Positions 26,108-34,609 of a stretch of DNA of 64,000 nt are shown here, in pieces. Under the pieces are notes generated by a model. That model searched no databases and was not told the DNA's origin. It saw only the letters and a program-made list of their open reading frames with translations. Each line of letters starts with the position of its first letter. Positions within the stretch are counted from its first letter, which is position 1. Origin of the DNA: Nodosilinea sp. P-1105 (GTDB lineage: Bacteria; Cyanobacteriota; Cyanobacteriia; Phormidesmidales; Phormidesmidaceae); contig NZ_SMDQ01000022.1 in the NCBI RefSeq assembly GCF_012911975.1, forward strand, positions 1 through 64,000, written 5' to 3'. The position numbers were made by a program, and so were the translations under genes.

Positions 26108-27820
26108 ATGACAGCTCAACCTCGCGATGTGCAAATCTATCAAATTGCGGCTGGCACGACGGTAATGCGGTGCCGCAGTTGGAACCGGCTGCGTTTTGAG
26201 ATTGAATACGCCCTGGAACGGGGCACAACGGCCAATAGTTATTTGATCCAGGCAGATCGCACAGCCCTGGTTGATCCGCCGGGGGAGTCTTTCTGTGAGA
26301 TGTTTGTGACCGCCCTGGAACGTCATATCGATCTCTATCAGTTGAATTTTGTGATTCTTGGGCATATCAACCCTAACCGGGCTGCAACTTTAAAGATTTT
26401 GTTAGGACGGTTGCCAGATATTACCGTTATCTGCTCTAACCCTGTGGCCTTGGCCCTTAAGGATTTATTGCCCGAAGCATCTCCTCGGGTGCGAGTAATT
26501 CGCAGCAGCGATGATCGATTGGATCTGGGGCAGGGCCATGAGTTACAGTTTGTTCCTATTCCCACCCCCCGTTATCCAGGCGGGCTAGCCACCTTTGATC
26601 CCTATGCTCAGGTGCTGTATTCCGATAAGCTTTTTGGCGCCCATCGCTGTGATGATGCCGTGTTTGATTTGGGCTGGGAGGCTCTGCTTGATGATCGTCG
26701 CTATTATTTTGACTGTTTGTTTGCCTCGGGTACGCGCCAGGTGCTGGCTGCCCTTGACCGATTAGAGGCGATTCCGTTTCAGGTGTTAGCCCCTGGTCAT
26801 GGGCCAGTGGTGCGCTACAGTGCCCGAGAACTTTTCCACAGCTATCGTCAGTGGAGTCAGGCCCAAACAGCCCAGGACTTATCTGTAGCTTTAATCTACG
26901 CTTCCGCCTATGGCAACACGGCGACGATTGCTCAAGCCCTGGCCCGGGGGATAACCAAGTCAGGGGTCGCTGTGGAGGCGATCAATGCTGAACATGCGGA
27001 TCCAGAAGAGATCAAAGCGGCTGTGGAGCAGTCTGCTGGTTTTTTGATGGGGTCGCCTACCCTGGGAGGCCATGCGCCAACTCAGATGCAAACGGCCCTG
27101 GGCATTGTGCTCTCGACCGCCTCTAAATCTCAGCCAGCCGGGGTCTTTGGCTCTTTTGGGTGGAGTGGGGAGGCGATTGACCTGCTGGAACGCAAGTTGA
27201 AAGATGGGGGTTACTCCCTGGCGTTTGAACCGATTCGGGTTAAGTTTAAGCCTACAGATGTCACCCTGAAATACTGTGAAGAGGTGGGGACGGACTTTGC
27301 CCAAGGACTGAAAAAAGCCAAGCGAGCAAAGCAGCCTCGCACCCCTGCTTCGGGGGTGGAACAGGCGATTGGGCGGATTGTCGGGTCTCTGGGGGTGGTC
27401 ACAGCCCACCAGGGGGAGGTATCCAGCGCGATGTTAGCGTCTTGGATTTCCCAGGCTTCGTTTACGCCTCCTGGCTTTACAGTGGCTGTGGCCAAGGACC
27501 GGGCCATTGAGTCTTTGATGTATCCAGGTAGCTCGTTTGTGTTAAATATTTTGGCTGAAGGAAAACACCTGGGGCCAATGAAGCATTTTCTTAAGCCGTT
27601 TTCCCCAGGGGAAGATCGGTTTCAAGAGATTGATATTGACGTGGCTGACCATGGAGCACCAATTCTAAAAGATGCGATCGCCTACCTTGACTGCACTGTA
27701 GCCCAGCGCATGGAGTGCGGTGACCACTGGCTAGTGTATGCCACCGTCAACGCTGGGCAGGTGCTGGATAGCGACGCTAAGACTGCGGTGCATTTCCGTC
27801 AAACCGGTACCCACTACTAA
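26108..27820 (+). CDS. flv1: Flavodiiron protein, Flv1 type
   Basis: The protein is 570 aa with three modules: a metallo-beta-lactamase-like domain (1-250), flavodoxin (about 255-405, VALIYASAYGNTATIAQAL) and a C-terminal flavin reductase-like domain (about 420-565, GVVTAHQGEVSSAMLASW), the cyanobacterial class C layout. The diiron motif HxExDH is replaced by LGHINPNRAATLK, so Glu and Asp ligands are Asn and the next His is Arg; this is the Flv1/Flv2 pattern, and the flanking GTTANSYLI and DRRYYFDCL fit Flv1. Flv1 pairs with Flv3 to reduce O2 to water at the expense of photosystem I electrons, protecting against light fluctuation. No Flv3 gene is adjacent. The assignment to Flv1 over Flv2 is by recall. 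Confidence 0.88.
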   Translation: MTAQPRDVQIYQIAAGTTVMRCRSWNRLRFEIEYALERGTTANSYLIQADRTALVDPPGESFCEMFVTALERHIDLYQLNFVILGHINPNRAATLKILLGRLPDITVICSNPVALALKDLLPEASPRVRVIRSSDDRLDLGQGHELQFVPIPTPRYPGGLATFDPYAQVLYSDKLFGAHRCDDAVFDLGWEALLDDRRYYFDCLFASGTRQVLAALDRLEAIPFQVLAPGHGPVVRYSARELFHSYRQWSQAQTAQDLSVALIYASAYGNTATIAQALARGITKSGVAVEAINAEHADPEEIKAAVEQSAGFLMGSPTLGGHAPTQMQTALGIVLSTASKSQPAGVFGSFGWSGEAIDLLERKLKDGGYSLAFEPIRVKFKPTDVTLKYCEEVGTDFAQGLKKAKRAKQPRTPASGVEQAIGRIVGSLGVVTAHQGEVSSAMLASWISQASFTPPGFTVAVAKDRAIESLMYPGSSFVLNILAEGKHLGPMKHFLKPFSPGEDRFQEIDIDVADHGAPILKDAIAYLDCTVAQRMECGDHWLVYATVNAGQVLDSDAKTAVHFRQTGTHY

Positions 27821-28030
27821 ACCGGTAGTCACGATTAATCTGTTATCTAGGGATCCAGCCTATCTCAGACTATTAAGCTGCATGAACGACTGGCCCCGAA
27901 ATGGCTACGCCCCAGCCGAATATGCTACCAGTAGGAATACTGGCTGAATGCCCGAGGTCATTGCCTGGACTACTTTTCAGCCAATTGTTACTAAAACGTG
28001 AATTTCAACCGCTTTAATACCTCTGAATTC

Positions 28031-29470
28031 ATGCCAGTTGCTCCCTACTGCCCATCCTCCAGCCAGGATCTTCAGGCCGTTCATCAGTTTATAACTACCT
28101 GCTTACCTCAAGTTGCGCCATCCCAACCTACTCAACTGGTTAGCATTACCCTGGCTGTACCTACCGTTGATCCATTGTTGGTGCTAACCCACCTAGCCCA
28201 TAGCCCAGACGTGCATCTCTATGTGGAGAATGCTGCGACTCAGACCGCTGCTGTAGCGTTAGGGAGCGTCCTTAACCACCAGGTTTTTGGGGCAGATCGC
28301 TTTGCCCAGGCCCGTCAGTTTATTGATCATTGGGGGCGTCGCACTCAGCATTATCAAGCCCCAGAGGTACCGATCGTAGCCCTGGGCTGCACCAGCTTGC
28401 CCAGGTTCTTCTGTACGTTCACCTTCTTTGCCCAGAGTAGCCACAGTCGAATCGGCTTCCCTGGGGCCACCGTGGTCTTACCCCAGTGGCAACTGCTACG
28501 TCAGGGGAACCGCTGCACCTTGACCTTGAATGTGCATCTCACCCCTAGCACAACTCCCGCTGCTGTTCTCTCAGATCTAGAAACCAGCATTCAGGCTATC
28601 GATCGCCTCAGCCAACAGCAGTGGCACAATCCCTTACCCTTGCAACCCCAACCCATAGAACCAACGGGCCAGGCGGAAAGCCAGTTTAAGGCGGCCGTGG
28701 CTACAGCTTTAGGGCATATTGCGCACCACAGACTCCAGAAAATTGTCTTAGCCCATGCTTTTGACTGGATCCGGCCAGAACCGTTCCAACCTTTACCGTC
28801 CCTAGGGCAGCTCCGCCAGCGCTACCCTGACTGCTATGTCTTTTCGGTGGGAAATGGCCAGGGGAAGCGATTTATGGGGGCTAGCCCTGAACGGTTACTA
28901 AGTGTACGTCAAGGGAATCTGATCACCGATGCGTTAGCTGGTTCGGCCCCTAGGGGACATAGCCCCCATGCCGATCGTCAGTTGGCCCTGCAGCTGTTGC
29001 GGAGTCCTAAAGAACAGGGGGAACATCGCCTGGTAGTTGAATTTTTAGCCCAAAAGCTGATGGATCTAGGTCTGCATCCCATTTATCCTAAGACCCCCAC
29101 CCTACGACGACTATCGAATATTCAGCACCTGCATACTCCCATTCAGGCCCAACTATCCGTGGGTACCCACCCCCTACAGTTGGTAGAGGCGCTCCACCCC
29201 ACCCCAGCTGTAGCTGGCGTCCCCACCTACGATGCCTGCGAACAAATTCACCGGTTTGAGTCCTTTGATCGGGGACTGTATGCGGCTCCCCTCGGGTGGA
29301 TTGGTGCGAATGGTGATAGTGAGTTTATTGTGGGCATCCGCTCGGCGCTGATTGATCACAACTGGGCTCGACTCTACGCAGGAGCTGGTATTGTGGCAGG
29401 GTCGAACCCAACTCGCGAATGGGCCGAGATTCAGCTGAAATTTCGGGCCCTGGGCGAGGCGTTATTGTAG
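28031..29470 (+). CDS. menF: Isochorismate synthase MenF
   Basis: The product is 479 aa from ATG 28031 (MPVAPYCPSSSQDL); a GTG at 27998 would add 11 residues, and neither has a clear ribosome site. The C-terminal chorismate-binding half shows KIVLAHAFDW, FSVGNGQGKRFMGASPERLL, ALAGSAPRGHSP, HRLVVEFLAQKL, LHPTPAVAGVP, FDRGLYAAPLGWIGANGDSEF and YAGAGIVAGSNPTREWAE. It converts chorismate to isochorismate for phylloquinone, the photosystem I quinone. menD begins 7 bp after its stop, so the two are an operon. Confidence 0.93.
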   Translation: MPVAPYCPSSSQDLQAVHQFITTCLPQVAPSQPTQLVSITLAVPTVDPLLVLTHLAHSPDVHLYVENAATQTAAVALGSVLNHQVFGADRFAQARQFIDHWGRRTQHYQAPEVPIVALGCTSLPRFFCTFTFFAQSSHSRIGFPGATVVLPQWQLLRQGNRCTLTLNVHLTPSTTPAAVLSDLETSIQAIDRLSQQQWHNPLPLQPQPIEPTGQAESQFKAAVATALGHIAHHRLQKIVLAHAFDWIRPEPFQPLPSLGQLRQRYPDCYVFSVGNGQGKRFMGASPERLLSVRQGNLITDALAGSAPRGHSPHADRQLALQLLRSPKEQGEHRLVVEFLAQKLMDLGLHPIYPKTPTLRRLSNIQHLHTPIQAQLSVGTHPLQLVEALHPTPAVAGVPTYDACEQIHRFESFDRGLYAAPLGWIGANGDSEFIVGIRSALIDHNWARLYAGAGIVAGSNPTREWAEIQLKFRALGEALL

Positions 29471-29476
29471 TCGTCC

Positions 29477-31213
29477 ATGACCCTTGACTTTCGCAATACA
29501 AATACGCTGTGGGCCTCAGTGTTAGCAGAGACCCTGGCGCGTTTGGGTATGCAGACTGTGGTGATTTCGCCAGGGTCCCGTTCGACACCGCTGACAGTGG
29601 CTTTAGCCAGTCATCCCCGTCTGGAGTCGTTGCCCATCTTAGACGAGCGATCGGCGGCATTTTTTGCCCTAGGCCAGGCCAAGGCCACGGGGCGACCGGT
29701 GGGGTTGGTCTGTACATCGGGCACGGCTGGGGCTAACTATTACTCGGCTGTGATTGAAGCGAAAGAAAGTCGAGTCCCCTTGCTGGTGATGACGGCCGAT
29801 CGCCCGCCGGAACTGCGAGACTGTGCCTCCGGCCAAACCATTGACCAGCAGAGGCTGTTTGGTCAGTTTGCCCAGTGGTATGCCGAACTGGCCTCCCCCA
29901 CTGCTGATCTAGCGATGTTACGTTACCTGCGTCAGGTTCTGGTGCAGGCCTGGCAGCGATCGCAGTGGCCTGTACCGGGGCCAGTCCACCTCAACTGTCC
30001 TTTCCGTGATCCCTTGGCCCCAGTGGCTGATGGCTCGGTGGCGGGGCTAGAGGCTACATGGGCTAGGGACTTTTTTGAGCACTTGAGGACGGTTGATCAA
30101 TCCAGTTTTCCCCAGCCAGTTGGGCCTATCCCTGGGTTAGATACCTGGCTGAGCTGCGATCGCGGTCTGATCATTGCCGGCCCAGCCCAGCCCCCTAACC
30201 CTAGGTCATACAATACGGCTGTAGCCCGTCTGAGCCAGTATTTGGGTTGGCCGGTGTTGGCTGATGCCCTATCGCCTCTACGCCATGCGGCTTCCCAGCA
30301 TCCCTACTTGGTGACCACCTATGACCCGATTCTCCGGCAGGCTTTCTGGACCCAACCCCTCGACGCTACTCAGGTGATTCAACTGGGTTCCCTGCCCACC
30401 AGTAAAGTCCTGCGCCAATGGCTGGACCAGACCCAGCCCTACCGCTGGGTGTTGGATTCTCTGGGGGCTAACCTGGATCCCCTCCATGGTTCGGTAACCC
30501 CGGTGCCACTCGGGATCGAGGCCATCACCGCAGTCCTGCCAATGACGACATCTGTGCCCCCCCTGTCGGTCTACGGTGAGCAGTGGTTGCGGCTAGAGGG
30601 CAAAGTTAGGCGACAGTTAGATACGGCCCTGGCTGATTTAACCCATTTATTTGAGGGCAAAGTACCTTGGCTTATGGCCCACTGTCTTCCCCCAGGCACC
30701 CCTGTTGTAATCGCCAATAGCCTGGCAATTCGCCAGATGGAATGGTTTTGTCCGCCCAGCGATCGCGGTCTACGGCCCTGGTGTAATCGCGGTGCCAACG
30801 GTATTGATGGCACCCTCTCTACCGCCCTGGGAATTGCCCACCAGGGGCCACCAACGGTGCTGCTAACGGGGGATCTGGCTCTGCTCCACGACACCAATGG
30901 TTGGCTTACCCTGCCCCAGTTTCAGGGACATTTGACGGTGGTGTTAATCAATAACCAGGGGGGCGGTATTTTTGAAATGCTGCCCATTTCCCAGTTTGAG
31001 CCACCGTTTGAGGATTTCTTCGCCACCCCCCAGCAGGTGAACTGGAGCCATCTCTGTGCCACCTATGGGGTGAATTATGAACAGATCAAAACCTGGGCTC
31101 AGTTGCAGGCCACCCTGGAGTTTTTGCCAACCCGGGGAGTGCGCTTGCTGGAAATTCGCTGCGATCGCCACCAGTCCCTGACCCTTACTCAGCAGTTGCT
31201 GAATCTGGAGTAG
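29477..31213 (+). CDS. menD: 2-succinyl-5-enolpyruvyl-6-hydroxy-3-cyclohexene-1-carboxylate synthase MenD
   Basis: The 578-aa protein is thiamine diphosphate-dependent. The N-terminal part shows VVISPGSRSTPLTVAL, LDERSAAFFALGQAKATGRPVGLVCTSGTAGANY and MTADRPPELRDCASGQTIDQ. The C-terminal TPP domain has NRGANGIDGTLSTALGIA, LLTGDLALLHDTNG and VVLINNQGGGIFEMLP. MenD condenses isochorismate with 2-oxoglutarate, the committed step toward phylloquinone. It directly follows menF. Length and motifs are complete, and no other men gene is present in the window. Confidence 0.96.
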   Translation: MTLDFRNTNTLWASVLAETLARLGMQTVVISPGSRSTPLTVALASHPRLESLPILDERSAAFFALGQAKATGRPVGLVCTSGTAGANYYSAVIEAKESRVPLLVMTADRPPELRDCASGQTIDQQRLFGQFAQWYAELASPTADLAMLRYLRQVLVQAWQRSQWPVPGPVHLNCPFRDPLAPVADGSVAGLEATWARDFFEHLRTVDQSSFPQPVGPIPGLDTWLSCDRGLIIAGPAQPPNPRSYNTAVARLSQYLGWPVLADALSPLRHAASQHPYLVTTYDPILRQAFWTQPLDATQVIQLGSLPTSKVLRQWLDQTQPYRWVLDSLGANLDPLHGSVTPVPLGIEAITAVLPMTTSVPPLSVYGEQWLRLEGKVRRQLDTALADLTHLFEGKVPWLMAHCLPPGTPVVIANSLAIRQMEWFCPPSDRGLRPWCNRGANGIDGTLSTALGIAHQGPPTVLLTGDLALLHDTNGWLTLPQFQGHLTVVLINNQGGGIFEMLPISQFEPPFEDFFATPQQVNWSHLCATYGVNYEQIKTWAQLQATLEFLPTRGVRLLEIRCDRHQSLTLTQQLLNLE

Positions 31214-31253
31214 TCACCCGCTGCCAACCAGAGCATCGGTCTCCCTGCCCTTG

Positions 31254-31793
31254 TCATGGGGATCGTGCCGGTCGCTGACGCAAGAAATCCCGAATGTGCC
31301 GGGGGGTGCGGTGCTGCGCCCGAGTATTATCTGAGTAATAGGGCGTTAGAGCTAAATATCCTCCGGCGGCTAATTCTAAAATGATGCAGCTACTATTGAC
31401 GCCACTCGGGTTAACCACAACCTGCCTGGTTCCCGTCGCTGGTCGCAGGCTAACAGCCTTGATATGCACCAAGGGGCAGTGGGTCGTTTGAATCTGCCAC
31501 AGCCGTTGCCGACGAATGGTGACCTGTCCTTGTCTGGTGACCTGTCCTTGTCGCCGATCGAAGATGCAGCGTACCGTTGGGCGATCGCCCAACACCAGCA
31601 TTCCTGTCAGTGCCAGTAGACCACTCAGCCAGGCTAAGGCCCATGCCGCATTGGCATCGCCCCAGTTTCTCAGCAATCCCAGCCCCAAAACTGCCATCGC
31701 ACTGACCAAAAGGCCGAAGCCGACCCACCATAGCAGCCAGGGGCGATCGCCAATCACCAGATGGGTATCACTATGGTTGAAAACATGCATCAA
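31254..31793 (-). CDS. Hypothetical membrane protein with two helices
   Basis: The protein is 179 aa. Two hydrophobic helices (about 19-40 and 48-68) are followed by a cytosolic beta-rich domain of about 105 aa (IFDRRQG..., VHIKAVSLRP..., SSCIILELAAGGYLALTPYY) that resembles small PH-like bacterial domains. The family is not recognised. An in-frame tandem duplication (RQGQVT twice, from an 18-bp DNA repeat at about 31517-31552) lies in the domain. It starts 33 bp after the histidine kinase stop on the same strand and is probably co-transcribed with it. Confidence 0.72.
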   Translation of the reverse strand: MMHVFNHSDTHLVIGDRPWLLWWVGFGLLVSAMAVLGLGLLRNWGDANAAWALAWLSGLLALTGMLVLGDRPTVRCIFDRRQGQVTRQGQVTIRRQRLWQIQTTHCPLVHIKAVSLRPATGTRQVVVNPSGVNSSCIILELAAGGYLALTPYYSDNTRAQHRTPRHIRDFLRQRPARSP

Positions 31794-31825
31794 TCATCCA
31801 CTCCAGGCAGAGTAACAGCGCCCTA

Positions 31826-32923
31826 TTAGTCAACCTGGGGCAACCAAAAGATAAATTCACTCCCTTCGCCCACCTGGCTTTTAACCTCAATTTGCCCCCC
31901 TTGTACCTCCACCAGACGGCGGCAGATGGTCAGCCCTAACCCGGTACCGCCCGATCCACGATTACGGGAGCGGTCCGCCCGCCAAAATCGCTCAAATACA
32001 TAGGGTAAGTCCGCCTCAGCAATGCCAATCCCCGTGTCAGCGATACTGATATAGACCCGCCGATTATCTGGCCAGGCGGTGACTGTAACTCGCCCCTTTT
32101 CGGTATAGCGCAGGGCATTACTCAGCAAGTTGATCATAATTTGTTCAACTCGAATCGGGTCAGCACAGACGGCCGGTAAATCCTCAGGACAGTCTAAGGT
32201 CAAGATCACCCGATCATCACTGGCGAACTGGTCCGCAAAGGCCCGTACTAGCCCCGTCAATAGGGCAGATAACTCTACAGTTTGAGTCTGAATCGGTAAA
32301 TACCCCGCCTCCAGCTTAGAGAGCTCTTGCAGGTCATTGACCAATCGTTGCAGCCGGGTTGTTTCATCGGCCAGCCGCTGATACAGGTCAGTTTCAGCCG
32401 GGACGGCCCCATCGGCCAACCCTTCTAGATAGCCATGCAAAATGGTCAGGGGTGTGCGCAGCTCGTGGGTCAGATCGCCAATCAGTTCACGGCGACGCTG
32501 CTCCACATTTTCTAGATCAGTGGCCATCCGGTTAAAGCTATTGGCTAATCGCTGGATTTCCATAATTTCTGAGGGAGGAACTCGCTCAGACAGCTGTCCC
32601 GAAGCAAATAGCCGGGTGACGTCTTCCATCTGATCTAGGGGCCGAATAATCCAGCGGGAAACCCAATAACTGAGTCCAGCCGCTGTACTACCCCCCATCA
32701 AAATCGCCCATAACATGCCCCGGCTCCAAGCGGCCTCAAACCCTTTGACTAACTGCGTACGATGACGCTGAACGCTAAGCACACCGTTCTCGTAGCGCTC
32801 TAGGGAAATGACAAAAAGACGAGGGGAATACAGTCGGCCAATAATCACCAGGGTAATGATGCCCACCGCCATTACCGCCAGGTGAGATAAGAAGAGGCGA
32901 CTGCGTAGGGTAATCTTGGCCAT
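31826..32923 (-). CDS. HAMP-domain sensor histidine kinase
   Basis: The protein is 365 aa. Membrane helix 1 lies at about 9-31, a short periplasmic loop of about 35 aa follows, helix 2 is at about 67-87, then HAMP (about 90-140), the HisKA box GDLTHELRTPLTILHGYLEG with the phospho-accepting His, and the ATPase domain with QIMINLLSNALRYTEKG (N box), IADTGIGIAEADLPYVFERFWRAD (G1/F) and GTGLGLTIC (G2). The tiny sensory loop suggests it senses membrane or lipid state or an accessory protein. No response regulator is adjacent. It lies between a ferredoxin gene (44 bp upstream) and a membrane protein gene (33 bp downstream), all on the minus strand. Confidence 0.9.
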   Translation of the reverse strand: MAKITLRSRLFLSHLAVMAVGIITLVIIGRLYSPRLFVISLERYENGVLSVQRHRTQLVKGFEAAWSRGMLWAILMGGSTAAGLSYWVSRWIIRPLDQMEDVTRLFASGQLSERVPPSEIMEIQRLANSFNRMATDLENVEQRRRELIGDLTHELRTPLTILHGYLEGLADGAVPAETDLYQRLADETTRLQRLVNDLQELSKLEAGYLPIQTQTVELSALLTGLVRAFADQFASDDRVILTLDCPEDLPAVCADPIRVEQIMINLLSNALRYTEKGRVTVTAWPDNRRVYISIADTGIGIAEADLPYVFERFWRADRSRNRGSGGTGLGLTICRRLVEVQGGQIEVKSQVGEGSEFIFWLPQVD

Positions 32924-32967
32924 AATAGACGTGTTCTAAGGAGTGTGCAGCTGTCTCCACCGAGCCC

Positions 32968-33195
32968 TTAGGCCGGGGTATTCTGCAACTCTGGCTGTTC
33001 TTCTGGCACAATCGCCCCCTCTACAGGGCAGACCTGTAAACAAATGCCACAGTCAATGCAGGTGGAAAAGTCAATCCAATACCAATCCGTACCCTTGGTA
33101 TTCTTTCCAGGCCCCTCATGGATACAAGCGACTGGGCAGGCATCGACGCAGTCTGCCACCCCTTCACAAACATTGGTCACAATTGTGTGAGCCAC
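32968..33195 (-). CDS. Bacterial-type 7Fe/8Fe ferredoxin
   Basis: The 75-aa protein has MAHTIVTNVCEGVADCVDACPVACI followed by WIDFSTCIDCGICLQVCPVEGA. Cysteines at 10, 16, 20, 24 and the CxxCxxCxxxCP set match the Azotobacter FdI type, which carries one 3Fe-4S and one 4Fe-4S cluster, because the second Cys of the usual first CxxC is missing. It is a low-potential soluble electron carrier. The function in cyanobacteria is mostly unclear. A histidine kinase gene follows 44 bp downstream. Confidence 0.88.
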   Translation of the reverse strand: MAHTIVTNVCEGVADCVDACPVACIHEGPGKNTKGTDWYWIDFSTCIDCGICLQVCPVEGAIVPEEQPELQNTPA

Positions 33196-33322
33196 AGTGT
33201 CTCCTCACCGATGATCAATTGGCAGTAGGGTAGGGACTGGCAGCCAGGAACCCACCCCACATTAGGTATCGTAACCGTTCAACCGATGGATGTGTCCCCG
33301 CGCCCCACGGTTGATGTGGCCG

Positions 33323-33352
33323 GTGGCTTGATCGCGCGATCGCTCAAGCCAC
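33323..33352. terminator. hisZ terminator overlapping its stop codon
   Basis: GTGGCTTGA (33323-33331) pairs with TCAAGCCAC (33344-33352), and the loop holds the palindromic GATCGCGCGATC with HIP1-like bases. The hisZ stop codon (33344-33346, minus) is inside the stem. Confidence 0.55.
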
Positions 33353-34609
33353 TGGTATTGGGCTGTAACTCAAGGCTTCGACCGTGGGCTGGCCGGTTGT
33401 ACTAATCCAAGCAATATGGCTAATTTGTCGCTGTCGGGCTAAGGTGCGAATACTGGCCTGAGAATCCACCGGAGCCAGGTGCACTTCGGCTCGGACTAAA
33501 TTGGCAGAGGTGCGTAGGGTTTGGGCATAGGTAAAGGCGGCTGCCGCTGCTTGGGGGGCCATGGGTACCACCAGCCAGTCACTGGGGGGAGTGTTTTGGG
33601 GTAAACAGCCCATCGGTAACAGGGCCTGGTGTAAGGCCTCGGTTTTAAGCACAAAGCCCACCCCTGGGAAGCCTTGCCCTTGGGGGTGAAACACCCCCAG
33701 TAGGTGATCGTAGCGCCCTCCTTGGCCTAGCACCTGGCAGCCGGTTTCTGGACTAGTGACCACTTCAAACACCAGTCCAGTGTAGTAATCAAAGGTTTGA
33801 ATCAAGCTCAAGTCTAAGATTAATCGAGGCTTTGGGGTACCTCGGTGGATACTTTGCTCGTCGGTGACGCCGCGCACCAAATCAATTAGCCCTTTTAGGC
33901 GCTCGACTTCAGCGGCGGTATCAGTGGCTAAGTCCATCTGCTGAACGGCTGCCAAGACAGCATCCGGGTCACCCCGTAGATCCAACAGCGCCAGAGCTTG
34001 TTGGTAAAGGTGATCGGGTAGGTCCAAGCGATCTAAGGCGACTCGATCTAACTGGGCGATCGCCCGTCGTACAGCCTCCCGCACCGCGATAGGAAACGGC
34101 TCAAGTAAGGCCCGGGTAAGTTGAGCGTCTCCTAACACCAGTGACCAGGCAGTTAGGTTCAAACTGGCCAGGCAATCGATCAACAGCAGTAGCACCTCCC
34201 CGTCGGCGACGGATGATCCCGCCCCCAGCAGTTCTACCCCAGATTGATAAAATTCCCGTTGCCCGTCTAGACTGCCCTGGGTGTTGTGGCGAAAGACGTT
34301 GGCGTTGTAGTACAACCGCTGGGGATAGGTCACTCGCGCTAGTCGGGTGGCTGCAGCCCGAGCAATGGAAGCTGTTAACTCTGGCCGCAGGCCCAAGCGT
34401 TGCCCCGCCGCCTGATTTAGCTCAATCACCGCACTTTGGTCGATCGCCCCCCCGGCCATCAACGTATCCATACGTTCCACCGTGGAGGTAATAATCCGGT
34501 GATAGCCCCAGCGCTGAAAAACTTGTTCCAGACGGTCCTCAATCCAGTGTTTTTGAGCCACATCCAGGGGTAATAAATCCCGGGCTCCGGTGGGTGGTTG
34601 GTAGATCAT
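33344..34609 (-). CDS. hisZ: ATP phosphoribosyltransferase regulatory subunit HisZ
   Basis: The 421-aa protein is a histidyl-tRNA synthetase paralogue. It starts MIYQPPTGARDLLPLDVAQ and keeps the class II core (LGLRPELTASIARAAATRL, YNANVFRH, REFYQSGVELLGAGS, LSLIQTFDYYTGLVFEV, GGRYDHLLG), but the C-terminal anticodon-binding domain is replaced by a short beta-rich tail. HisZ activates the short HisG for the first step of histidine synthesis. Its ATG overlaps the stop of the upstream J-domain gene by 4 bp (34606-34609), giving translational coupling. hisG is not in the window. Confidence 0.92.
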   Translation of the reverse strand: MIYQPPTGARDLLPLDVAQKHWIEDRLEQVFQRWGYHRIITSTVERMDTLMAGGAIDQSAVIELNQAAGQRLGLRPELTASIARAAATRLARVTYPQRLYYNANVFRHNTQGSLDGQREFYQSGVELLGAGSSVADGEVLLLLIDCLASLNLTAWSLVLGDAQLTRALLEPFPIAVREAVRRAIAQLDRVALDRLDLPDHLYQQALALLDLRGDPDAVLAAVQQMDLATDTAAEVERLKGLIDLVRGVTDEQSIHRGTPKPRLILDLSLIQTFDYYTGLVFEVVTSPETGCQVLGQGGRYDHLLGVFHPQGQGFPGVGFVLKTEALHQALLPMGCLPQNTPPSDWLVVPMAPQAAAAAFTYAQTLRTSANLVRAEVHLAPVDSQASIRTLARQRQISHIAWISTTGQPTVEALSYSPIPVA

